A stretch of DNA of 12,399 bases from Flavobacteriales bacterium (GTDB lineage: Bacteria; Bacteroidota; Bacteroidia; Flavobacteriales; BACL11): assembly GCA_002697505.1 (NCBI GenBank), contig NZWA01000024.1:1-12399 (forward strand), written 5' to 3'. Shown here piece after piece: positions 1-7,153 of this stretch (its first letter is position 1; each line of letters starts with the position of its first letter). The position numbers and the translations under genes are program-made. A model generated the notes under the pieces. That model was not told where the DNA came from. It saw only the letters and a list, made by a program, of their open reading frames with translations, and searched no databases.

Positions 1-2409
1 ACTTGTTGCACCATTTCCATTAGCATCACTAAAAGAGGTTAAAGAATATAAACCAGCTTGCTGAGTTTTAACTACATACAAATTTTCTGATGTAGAGTCG
101 CTATATTCATTAATACCATCCGTGTATGAAAAGAGAAAGGGAGCATTACCAGTAAAGAATATTTCTAACTCTGCATCTTCATTCTCATTAGAGCACAAGG
201 TGTCATTACCGAAAATTTTAGCGCTGATATTGACTATATTTAAAACTATAGTATCATTAAATTGACAATAAAAAGAATTATTTGCAGAGCCCCCATTAAC
301 AAAGAAATTACTGTCAGAAGACCAAGAAGCAAATGCAAAAGCTGGATCAATGATGGGACTTAAAGTAATCAATTCGTTATAGTTGTAAGTAAATGAGGCT
401 GGAAATATATTTATATTCACTCCATCAATATTAATACTAGAATTTGTACCTATTTCGTTAATAGTATATACTACAGTCGGATTCAAACTAATATTAAGAA
501 CTATGGTATCATTATAATTTGCAACAAAACTGTAATTACCACTAGAATTTATTAACAAATTATTTTTTGCAGACCAACTTTTTAAATAATAGCCTGGAGC
601 TATATTTGCTGACAACACAACATTATCTCCTTGAAAATAGGATTTAGTTGTTGTAAAAAAGTTAATAAGTTCTGAATTCGCATTAATTGAGGTTGTTGTG
701 CCATTTATATTAATATCATATACAATATTAACCCCTAAACGTTGGTGAATTACAGTATCAACAAATAACGTATCACAACCGTCTAAAACATAACTATTTG
801 AAAAAAACAAGCCTGTATCAATAGGACTAAAAACCATACTATCTGTAAAAATAGTATCATAAGTATTATTTACTGAAAAAGTCCCCTCAACCATACTCAT
901 TTTCCAAACAAATATATCTTTTTTTCTTCCAGAAGCATTTAAAATTGTACCATCAAAATTGGCAAAATCTTCATAAAAACCTATGGCATAAACATTACCA
1001 AATCCATCAGGACAAACATCATTAGTTCTATCATCATCATCTGTATCACATCCTCCCATTTTTGCCCAAACCCAATCTCCAGTATTAGTTGAACCATCTA
1101 GTTGAGCAACCCATGCAGAGGCACTAGTGTCATTTGGAATTTGAGGACCAACAACTAGATTGCTACTAAAAGTTGCTTCTCCTTTCATCGTTCCTCCAAG
1201 AAAAACTTGTTTATTGGCATCAACAGACATTTGATATGGCTTGTCTGTTCCCGAACTTCTTGCTCTTTTGGCCCATTTCCATTCTCCTTGGCTATTAATT
1301 TTAGCGACAAAAACATCTCGTTTTTGTCTATGACTTAACGTGTCAGATCCGTTTGATGCATTTGCATCTAAAAAAACCATAGGATTTCTATATTCACCTG
1401 TAATGTAAATATCACCACACACATCGACAGCTATCCCATTTGCACGATCTGTTTTATTACTACCGACTCCCTTTGCCCAAATCCAATTACCATCCTTATC
1501 CATCTTAAATACGAAAGCATCCCATTCACCATTAGATGAAAGTGAAAAAGGACCATACTGAGCAACTTGATTAGCCCCCCTATTTTGAAATCCACCAACA
1601 ACATAAATATTAGAATATTTATCAATAGCAATTCTGTTATCACGAGACCCTCTTTGATCTTTTATGCCATCGAATTTATCTACCCACAACCAATTTCCGC
1701 TTGCATCCAATTTTCCTATATATCCCATAGGTTGACAATCATTACCCCACTCAGGATTTGTTATTGTTAAGTTATCAAAATCTGCATCATATCCTGAAAA
1801 AAAGCCAGTAACATATATAAATCCATCTTTATCAACTGTAACATCGTATGAATGATCATCAGCGTCATAAATAGGATAAGGACAACCTCCACCAGTGTTA
1901 TCACCTCCAAATCCAATAACCCAAACTGGATTTCCATCAGTATCAATTTTTGCTAAAAGTGAATTATCATGTGCATTAATTTGGTTGTTTCCTGTCACGT
2001 TAATGGTTCCTGGATCACCTCTAACACCTAAATAATATGAACTCCAAAATGTACCAGTTATAAAAACATCACCTCCAGGAGTTACATGCATTCCTAATGC
2101 TCTATCATCACAACATCCTCCAGATTGATTTCCGCCAGGAATTGCCCATAACACATTGCCCAATGAATCCATCTTAAAAATAAAATTCTCTTTATTTGTA
2201 CCTCCACTATTATTGTTTTTTAAAGTTATATTGCCAAATGTTGCTTCAGTATTATACCACCCACTACAATATACATAACCTAAAGAATCAACCCCAATAC
2301 TAATACCTTTATCAGACTCAACTCCACCAAAAGATTTAACCCAGTCGGTAGTTTGTCCCAATGAAACTAAACTAAATAAAATACAAATAAATAAAAAAAC
2401 TTTTTTCAT
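1..2409 (-). CDS. Large secreted beta-propeller / InlB-like / Ig-like surface protein (partial, C-terminus beyond left edge)
   Basis: The frame is open for 803 codons from the ATG at 2409 to the window edge, with no stop. The N-terminus is a signal peptide (MKK, a hydrophobic stretch, then SLGQ near residue 19). Seven repeats follow, each ending in a K-[IML]-[DNS]-x-x-G-x-W-x-W-A-like motif, with the lysines at about residues 79, 154, 233, 302, 370, 436 and 503 (the sixth position is Gln). Between these motifs are 'D-x-x-GxxYxxG' strands, as in SBBP-type beta-propeller repeats. Next come a degenerate 'GCDTLFVDTV' module (about 515-555), two tandem InlB-like modules (about 560-643 and 645-728), and the start of a Bacteroidota Ig-like domain (about 729 onward, 'NDTLCSNENEDAELEI...FTGNAPF'). 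The protein is probably exported by T9SS and displayed or released at the surface, but the C-terminal sorting domain that would prove this is off the window. Its start lies 1 nt after the stop of the upstream choice-of-anchor L gene, so the two are probably co-transcribed. The ligand is unknown. Confidence 0.85.
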   Translation of the reverse strand, partial: MKKVFLFICILFSLVSLGQTTDWVKSFGGVESDKGISIGVDSLGYVYCSGWYNTEATFGNITLKNNNSGGTNKENFIFKMDSLGNVLWAIPGGNQSGGCCDDRALGMHVTPGGDVFITGTFWSSYYLGVRGDPGTINVTGNNQINAHDNSLLAKIDTDGNPVWVIGFGGDNTGGGCPYPIYDADDHSYDVTVDKDGFIYVTGFFSGYDADFDNLTITNPEWGNDCQPMGYIGKLDASGNWLWVDKFDGIKDQRGSRDNRIAIDKYSNIYVVGGFQNRGANQVAQYGPFSLSSNGEWDAFVFKMDKDGNWIWAKGVGSNKTDRANGIAVDVCGDIYITGEYRNPMVFLDANASNGSDTLSHRQKRDVFVAKINSQGEWKWAKRARSSGTDKPYQMSVDANKQVFLGGTMKGEATFSSNLVVGPQIPNDTSASAWVAQLDGSTNTGDWVWAKMGGCDTDDDDRTNDVCPDGFGNVYAIGFYEDFANFDGTILNASGRKKDIFVWKMSMVEGTFSVNNTYDTIFTDSMVFSPIDTGLFFSNSYVLDGCDTLFVDTVIHQRLGVNIVYDININGTTTSINANSELINFFTTTKSYFQGDNVVLSANIAPGYYLKSWSAKNNLLINSSGNYSFVANYNDTIVLNISLNPTVVYTINEIGTNSSINIDGVNINIFPASFTYNYNELITLSPIIDPAFAFASWSSDSNFFVNGGSANNSFYCQFNDTIVLNIVNISAKIFGNDTLCSNENEDAELEIFFTGNAPFLFSYTDGINEYSDSTSENLYVVKTQQAGLYSLTSFSDANGNGATS
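226..732 (-). repeat. Two tandem InlB-like beta modules
   Basis: Residues about 560-643 and 645-728 of the large secreted protein align with each other. Each starts with 'VY[DT]IN', continues through '[TN]SxxSIN', a 'GDNVVLSANIAPGYYLKSW' / 'NELITLSPIIDPAFAFASW' core, and ends in the shared string NDTIVLNI. The 'v.l.a.p..gy.f..W' pattern is that of divergent InlB B-repeat domains, which are common stalk modules in bacterial surface proteins. Family assignment is by pattern only. Confidence 0.6.
880..2346 (-). repeat. Seven-repeat beta-propeller coding region (SBBP-like blades)
   Basis: This covers residues about 22-510 of the large secreted protein. Seven repeats of 66-79 residues share the order 'FGG...D', then 'D-x-x-G-x-[VI]-Y-[VI]-x-G', then 'F-x-x-K-[IML]-D-x-x-G-x-W-x-W-A'. 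The N-terminal 'DWVKSFGG' looks like the missing strand of the last blade, which would close the ring in the usual 'velcro' way. The repeats are diverged at DNA level, so this is an old protein repeat and not a recent tandem duplication. The blade count is read by eye and could be off by one. Confidence 0.75.
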
Positions 2410-2410
2410 T

Positions 2411-4495
2411 TTAATAAATTACATTTACCGATCCATACCTATTATACGTTTTATAATCTTTACCAACAACTTCAATCAAATAAGTATAAATCCCTTCAGG
2501 AACTTTGTTATTTTTATAGTAACCGTTCCAGTGTTTTTCAACATCATTACTTGAGTATACTTGAGTTCCAAATCTATTAAAAATTTGCAACTTATAGCTT
2601 AAAGTATTTAATACCTTGATAACAAATAGTTCATTATGTTCATCTGAATTAGGTGTAAATGAATTAGGAACATAAATATATGTTAAAGGAACGGTGCTTA
2701 CCCTAACTGTATCTGAAATATCCTCACAACCATTATAATCTTCCACCCAAACATAATAATTTCCAGAATCAGAAACAACTAATGATGATTCTTGGCTAAT
2801 TATATTGTCACTACCAATCTGGTACCATTCGTAAAAGTTAAAATCACCTACACTAAGCGTAGTAAAATCTCCAATATAAATTATGCTATCGTAACCATAA
2901 ATTGTAGCTTGAGGCATATCAAAAAAATTAACTGTGACTGTTGGTTCACTTGGGTTTGCTAAACAACCATTCAAATCTATAGCAGAATCAATACGGTACT
3001 CACCTGATTCACTAATATCAACTTCAACTTGACTAGTAAAAATATTTTCTATTAAAAATGTTTCTTGCTCGTTGGAGTAATACAGGTCCCATGGAAGTAA
3101 ACCATTAAAATTAAATGAAATCTTCACTGTATTACCATCATCGCATATTGAACCTCCACCATTAATATTAGCAATAGGATTTGCATCTTCTATTATAGTA
3201 ATGGTATCCAAATGATAACAACCGGAGGTATCATAAACTTGTAAAGAATATTGTCCTTGATTCACCGAAATAATTGAATCTTGGGATATTAGCGAATCAT
3301 TAAGCAGATCTTTCCAAAAATATTGGTATTGCTCGCTATTTAGATTACCTAAAATAGTAGGATTAAGATCAGTAAATGTATTACATGGAATTGAAAAGTC
3401 AATTCCTAAATCAAATTGAGGAGGAACATCACCAATCACATTAAAAGTATCTGATACAACTGGACAGCCAAAAGAACTTGCTTCTACCCAGTATGTACCT
3501 GGCCCTACAGTAACAAAAGAATCTGTTGCTATTACTACGTTGTTTGAATCAAACCATTGATAGCTAGCACCTACACCACCATTCGCACTTAATGTGATGT
3601 TTGCATTACAAGGAATATCTAAAATTGTTGAATCAATACCTAAATCATTTACAACATCTAAAATTGGAGATGAGAAACTACCTGCTTCTAACCAAACATA
3701 AGAATCTAACAACCCGTCTGTTCCATCTCCTATTGCTAATCTAATATGATATGTTTCATTACATTGAACTAATGCTTTGGCTGTAAAAATAGTAGTCAGT
3801 CCATCAGCAGAAGCAATTGTATCTAAAGACAATGAGTTATCAATAAAATATTGGTCATTTATTGGCGGAAATGTTCCATTATTACCATTATTAACTGATG
3901 AGATGGTAACAGGAAGTTCAGGAGAAGAGTTGGGAACAATAGCTAAATTAATTGCTCCATTTGCATAGGGACCATTAATTCCAGGCCCCGATAAAAAAAA
4001 TCCAAAAACATCGTTGAATTGAGTATTTTCATATGCAAAATATTCCTCAGATCCAAAAACATATCTAAAACTAATTGAATCAGAAGTTGGAACAAAATCA
4101 AATTCTAAAATAGCAACATCGTTTACAGAACCAACTGTAAAAGTTTGGCCAATTAAAGGAGGGACTGAATTGGCTACAGTTAATAAATCAGGATCTGTAA
4201 TTGCTGGAACTGGCATTGTTACACCTACACCTATGTTTACTGGATCAATTGAATATATATCTCCAGTGCTAAGAATAATACCACTATCTAAACCCAAAGA
4301 GGTGTTTTGAGCATTAAACCAGCCAATTTGTGCTGTAGCACCTTGAAATGTATGATTACTTGCAATAATACCTCCACCTAACAAAATATTATCAACAAGA
4401 GATGTCGGATCATTATAAGGTATATTATTATCAACCACAATTTGTCCTTTTGTGAAAATTGATGTAAAAAACATTAGTAAAAACAAGTAACGCAT
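2411..4495 (-). CDS. Choice-of-anchor L domain protein with T9SS type B (gliding motility-associated) C-terminal sorting domain
   Basis: This is a complete secreted protein of 694 residues. A signal peptide covers about residues 1-18 (MRYLFLLMFF... ending KGQ). Residues about 30-280 form a choice-of-anchor L domain, with the hallmarks FRYVFGSEEY (143-152) and NDVFGFFLSGPG (161-172). Four Ig/PKD-like modules follow at about 281-355, 356-436, 437-525 and 526-602. The first two share a 'DLGID...IPCN' opening and several modules contain a paired Cys. The last about 90 residues are a CHU_C / T9SS type B sorting domain: YVPNSFTPNSDEHNELF (608-624), FNRFGTQVYSS (639-649) and WNGYYKNNKVPEGIYTY (656-672). 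By family knowledge the protein crosses the inner membrane by Sec and the outer membrane by T9SS. Its function is probably adhesive or structural, but no enzymatic motif is visible. It lies 49 nt after the ABC exporter gene and 1 nt before the propeller gene. Confidence 0.9.
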   Translation of the reverse strand: MRYLFLLMFFTSIFTKGQIVVDNNIPYNDPTSLVDNILLGGGIIASNHTFQGATAQIGWFNAQNTSLGLDSGIILSTGDIYSIDPVNIGVGVTMPVPAITDPDLLTVANSVPPLIGQTFTVGSVNDVAILEFDFVPTSDSISFRYVFGSEEYFAYENTQFNDVFGFFLSGPGINGPYANGAINLAIVPNSSPELPVTISSVNNGNNGTFPPINDQYFIDNSLSLDTIASADGLTTIFTAKALVQCNETYHIRLAIGDGTDGLLDSYVWLEAGSFSSPILDVVNDLGIDSTILDIPCNANITLSANGGVGASYQWFDSNNVVIATDSFVTVGPGTYWVEASSFGCPVVSDTFNVIGDVPPQFDLGIDFSIPCNTFTDLNPTILGNLNSEQYQYFWKDLLNDSLISQDSIISVNQGQYSLQVYDTSGCYHLDTITIIEDANPIANINGGGSICDDGNTVKISFNFNGLLPWDLYYSNEQETFLIENIFTSQVEVDISESGEYRIDSAIDLNGCLANPSEPTVTVNFFDMPQATIYGYDSIIYIGDFTTLSVGDFNFYEWYQIGSDNIISQESSLVVSDSGNYYVWVEDYNGCEDISDTVRVSTVPLTYIYVPNSFTPNSDEHNELFVIKVLNTLSYKLQIFNRFGTQVYSSNDVEKHWNGYYKNNKVPEGIYTYLIEVVGKDYKTYNRYGSVNVIY

Positions 4496-4499
4496 TATG

Positions 4500-4507
4500 C
4501 AAATTTA
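4500..4507 (-). promoter_or_regulatory. Possible -7 element (TAAATTTG) next to the start of the choice-of-anchor L gene
   Basis: On the minus strand TAAATTTG matches the Bacteroidota -7 consensus TAnnTTTG exactly and is followed by C. It ends only 4 nt before the ATG at 4495, so transcription would begin at or just beside the start codon. No TTG or TTTG is visible at the expected 19-21 nt upstream, where the sequence is an A/T tract. It may therefore be chance in an A/T-rich gap. The rest of the 49-nt gap (4496-4544) shows no convincing terminator hairpin. Confidence 0.35.
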
Positions 4508-4544
4508 AAAAAAAGATACTAAATATGAACGTTACTGAATCTAG

Positions 4545-6290
4545 TTAGGTAGTTTGAGAACTGTACATTTTATAATACATTCCCTTTTGAGCAATTAATT
4601 CTGTATGCGTCCCTGACTCTGCTATTTTGCCATCATTTAAAAAAATAATTTTATCAGCATGTAAAATAGTTGACAGCCGATGGGCAATAATAATTGTTGT
4701 TCTATTTGTTGATATTCTTCTTAATGCATTTTGTAAAAGTTGTTCAGTTTTTGAATCAATTGAGGAAGTAGCTTCATCTAAAATTAAAATTTTTGAATTT
4801 CTAACATAAACTCTTAAAAAAGCAATTAGTTGTCGTTGACCAACTGAAAGATTAACACCTCTTTCACCAATTACATATTCATAAGCAGATGGTAAAGAAT
4901 TTATAAATTCATGTAAACCAATTTCTTTTGCTCCATCTATTATCATTTGTTTACTAATATTATTATCGTACAAACCAACGTTATTAAATATTGACTCCGA
5001 AAATAAAAATACATCTTGATTTATTAATGAAATATTTTCTCTTAAGTTATTTAGGTCAATATCATAAATACTTTTATCATTTATTTTAACAAAACCAGAT
5101 TTTATATCATAAAATCTATTAATAATATTAATCATTGAAGTTTTTCCCGCACCAGTTCTTCCTACAACTGCTAATGTTTCACCTCGATTAATATCGAAAG
5201 ACAATCCTTTAAGAACAGGTTCATTTTTTTTGTATTCAAAATATACATTATTAAAACTAATTTTTGGAGATTTTAATATTTTTTTATCCCCACTATTTAA
5301 CTCTAATTCACCTATATTATCTATAACATTAAATACTCGTTGAGAACCAACTATTCCCATTTGTAAAATATTAAATCTATCAGCTAGCTGTCTTATTGGT
5401 CTAAACATCATGTGGATTAACAATATAAATGCTGTTAACTCACCAATTGTAACATTCTCTCCATATGATATTAAAGTACCACCATACCAAACAATTAAAG
5501 CTATAGCTGAAGCTGAAAGAATTTCAACTATCGGAAAAAAAACAGCATAATAAAAAATCGATTTAATATGGGCATTTTGGTGAGCTTTATTAATTTCATA
5601 AAACTTATTGTATTCAGCATCTTCACGATTAAAAATCTGAACAATTTTCATGCCGACAATATGTTCTTGTACAAATGTATTTAATCTTGCTACTTCATCT
5701 CTTACATTTTCAAATGAAATTTTAATATTTTTTTTAAACCATGCGGTAGCAATAAGCAAAAAAGGTATTGTTAACAAAGTAATTAATGTTAATCTCCAGT
5801 CTGTATAGAACATAACTAAAACTACTATTATTAATCTTAAAAATTCTGCAATTATTACTAGAAGTCCTTGAGAGAAAATATCTGAAATTGTTTCAATATC
5901 TGAAATTGAACGTGTTACTAAAGTTCCAATTGGTGTGTTATCAAAATAACGCTTTTTCAAATTCAAAATATGCTTAAAAATTACCTCTCTAATATCTTTT
6001 ATTACATTTTGTCCAATCCAAGTTGACAAGTACATATAAAAGAATTGCATACATCCTTCTAAAATTAACAAAACAAAGAGAATTATCATCATATTTAGCA
6101 ATAATTCAGGCTTTGGAACTAAAATATAATTATCAACAGCATGAGAAATTAAATATGGTCGAATTGGGCCTAAAAAAGAAAGTGTAATAGCAAAAATAGC
6201 TGCAAAAATAAATCGGCTTTTATAAGGTTTTGCAAATAAAATTACTCTTTTAAGTAAATTTAAATCTAATATATCTTTACTTTTAGACAT
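4545..6290 (-). CDS. ABC exporter, fused transmembrane and ATPase domains (MdlB/MsbA-type multidrug or lipid exporter)
   Basis: This is a complete 581-residue half-transporter with the usual exporter layout: an ABC_membrane type 1 domain (about residues 20-320, several hydrophobic helices) followed by a nucleotide-binding domain (about 343-578). All ATPase motifs are present: Walker A GRTGAGKTS (377-385), Q-loop Gln425, signature LSVGQ (481-485), Walker B ILILDE (501-506) and H-loop His537. The signature has Val in place of the common Gly, which is frequent in this subfamily. It should act as a homodimer or heterodimer in the inner membrane, using ATP to export a hydrophobic substrate. No second half-transporter gene is adjacent, so a homodimer is more likely. 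The substrate cannot be read from the sequence. The ATG overlaps the end of truA by 8 nt, indicating one transcript and probable translational coupling. Confidence 0.92.
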   Translation of the reverse strand: MSKSKDILDLNLLKRVILFAKPYKSRFIFAAIFAITLSFLGPIRPYLISHAVDNYILVPKPELLLNMMIILFVLLILEGCMQFFYMYLSTWIGQNVIKDIREVIFKHILNLKKRYFDNTPIGTLVTRSISDIETISDIFSQGLLVIIAEFLRLIIVVLVMFYTDWRLTLITLLTIPFLLIATAWFKKNIKISFENVRDEVARLNTFVQEHIVGMKIVQIFNREDAEYNKFYEINKAHQNAHIKSIFYYAVFFPIVEILSASAIALIVWYGGTLISYGENVTIGELTAFILLIHMMFRPIRQLADRFNILQMGIVGSQRVFNVIDNIGELELNSGDKKILKSPKISFNNVYFEYKKNEPVLKGLSFDINRGETLAVVGRTGAGKTSMINIINRFYDIKSGFVKINDKSIYDIDLNNLRENISLINQDVFLFSESIFNNVGLYDNNISKQMIIDGAKEIGLHEFINSLPSAYEYVIGERGVNLSVGQRQLIAFLRVYVRNSKILILDEATSSIDSKTEQLLQNALRRISTNRTTIIIAHRLSTILHADKIIFLNDGKIAESGTHTELIAQKGMYYKMYSSQTT

Positions 6291-7026
6291 TAAATATTTT
6301 GTTTGAATATTCTATTTTGTGAAGAAAAAGCGCATATGAGGGAACAGTTTTTCCAGCTAAAGATCTATTTTTTTTAATCAATATGTTTCCCACCGAATCT
6401 GGGCTCATTTTTTTTTCGCCAACTTGCAAAAGTGTACCTACTATACTTCTTACCATATTCCATAAAAACCTATCTGCTCTTATCTCAAAAACTAATTTAT
6501 TATCAAAATTGTGCCAATTAGCATACTCAACATTACAAAAGTTTGTGTGTGTTTGACTATGTTTTTTTGTAAATGATGTAAAATCATGCTTGCCAAGCAA
6601 AAATTTACATGATTGGCGCATTTTTTCGATGTCAAGTGATTTATGTATTAAAAAAGCATCTTCAATAAAAGAATTTTTTTGGTTTATAATAAAATATCGA
6701 TAAGTTCTATTTTTTGCATCGAATCTACAATTAGCATCATTTGAAACTTTAATGATATTATGTATAGTTATATCATTAGGAAGAAATTGATTTAATCTAA
6801 AAATTAATTTATCAATTTCAAATGCTGTTTTAGTATCAAAATGAGCATACATTTGATTTGCATGAACACCAGCATCAGTTCTTCCAGCACCTGTAACAAA
6901 TATTTCTTCTTTTAAAATTGTGGATAACGCTTTATTAATTACTGCTTGAATCGTTATGTTGTTAGGTTGAACTTGCCAACCGTGATAATTTGTGCCTCGA
7001 TATGAAATTTCAATAAAAAAACGCAT
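6283..7026 (-). CDS. truA: tRNA pseudouridine(38-40) synthase TruA
   Basis: This is a complete 247-residue TruA, the usual length. It isomerises uridines 38-40 in the anticodon stem-loop of many tRNAs to pseudouridine, in the cytoplasm. Family motifs are intact: the N-terminal 'EISYRGTNYHGWQ' (6-18), the catalytic loop GAGRTDAGVHA (46-56) with catalytic Asp51, RFDAKNRTYRY (101-111) with the conserved active-site Tyr109, GKHDFTSF (145-152) and FLWNMVRSIVGTLL (187-200). The start is well fixed because homologues begin only a few residues before the 'Y-G-x-x-Y-x-G-W' motif. The gene is divergent from the bat operon and overlaps the ABC exporter downstream by 8 nt. A -7-like box sits only 5 nt upstream of the ATG. 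Confidence 0.96.
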   Translation of the reverse strand: MRFFIEISYRGTNYHGWQVQPNNITIQAVINKALSTILKEEIFVTGAGRTDAGVHANQMYAHFDTKTAFEIDKLIFRLNQFLPNDITIHNIIKVSNDANCRFDAKNRTYRYFIINQKNSFIEDAFLIHKSLDIEKMRQSCKFLLGKHDFTSFTKKHSQTHTNFCNVEYANWHNFDNKLVFEIRADRFLWNMVRSIVGTLLQVGEKKMSPDSVGNILIKKNRSLAGKTVPSYALFLHKIEYSNKIFNV

Positions 7027-7031
7027 CTTCG

Positions 7032-7039
7032 CAAAGATA
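7032..7039 (-). promoter_or_regulatory. Possible truA -7 element (TATCTTTG)
   Basis: On the minus strand TATCTTTG, followed by C, is an exact TAnnTTTG -7 box. Only 5 nt (CGAAG) separate it from the truA ATG, so the transcript would be leaderless or nearly so. A TTG exists upstream at 7068-7070 on the minus strand, but its spacer of 28 nt is longer than the usual 19-21. Support is therefore the -7 box and its position between divergent genes only. Confidence 0.45.
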
Positions 7040-7099
7040 GTACGATAAGTTTGATTATGTACATCTGCAATAAAATAAATTAAAAAAAAATACGTTCAC

Positions 7100-7124
7100 A
7101 ATTTGATATTTTTTTAATCAAATT
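7100..7124. repeat. Perfect 8-bp inverted repeat over the bat promoter (possible operator)
   Basis: AATTTGAT (7100-7107) and ATCAAATT (7117-7124) are perfect inverted copies separated by 9 nt of mostly T. The left arm contains the putative -33 TTTG, and the right arm ends 1 nt before the -7 box. The 17-bp centre-to-centre spacing would suit a small dimeric regulator. The arms are A/T-rich, so chance is possible. The T-rich loop argues against a useful RNA hairpin, and the repeat lies upstream of the expected transcription start. Confidence 0.4.
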
Positions 7125-7133
7125 ATAATTTTG
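7102..7133 (+). promoter_or_regulatory. Bacteroidota sigma-A promoter of the bat operon
   Basis: TTTG (7102-7105), a 20-nt spacer and TAATTTTG (7126-7133) match the Bacteroidota housekeeping consensus TTTG-N19/20-TAnnTTTG in both boxes and in spacing. Transcription should start at about 7138-7140, giving a leader of about 15 nt before the ATG at 7154. No Shine-Dalgarno sequence is visible in that leader, as is usual in this phylum. Confidence 0.8.
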
Positions 7134-7153
7134 CACGCATAAACTAATGAAAT

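Noticed and set aside
1431..1770. Short frames on both strands inside the propeller gene
   Set aside because: The minus-strand frame of 803 codons with blade motifs explains this region fully; the short frames are shadows of its repeats.
4496..4544. A run of eight T on the minus strand (4507-4514) as a terminator after the ABC exporter
   Set aside because: No stable stem precedes the T run; only the 6-bp palindrome AACGTT and weak A/T pairing are present.
7100..7124. The inverted repeat as a transcription terminator or riboswitch
   Set aside because: It lies before the predicted transcription start of the bat operon, is purely A/T-rich apart from one G-C pair per arm, and would form only a weak hairpin.
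7147..7149. An earlier ATG as the moxR start
   Set aside because: It reaches a stop codon after four codons, and the homology supports the start at 7154.
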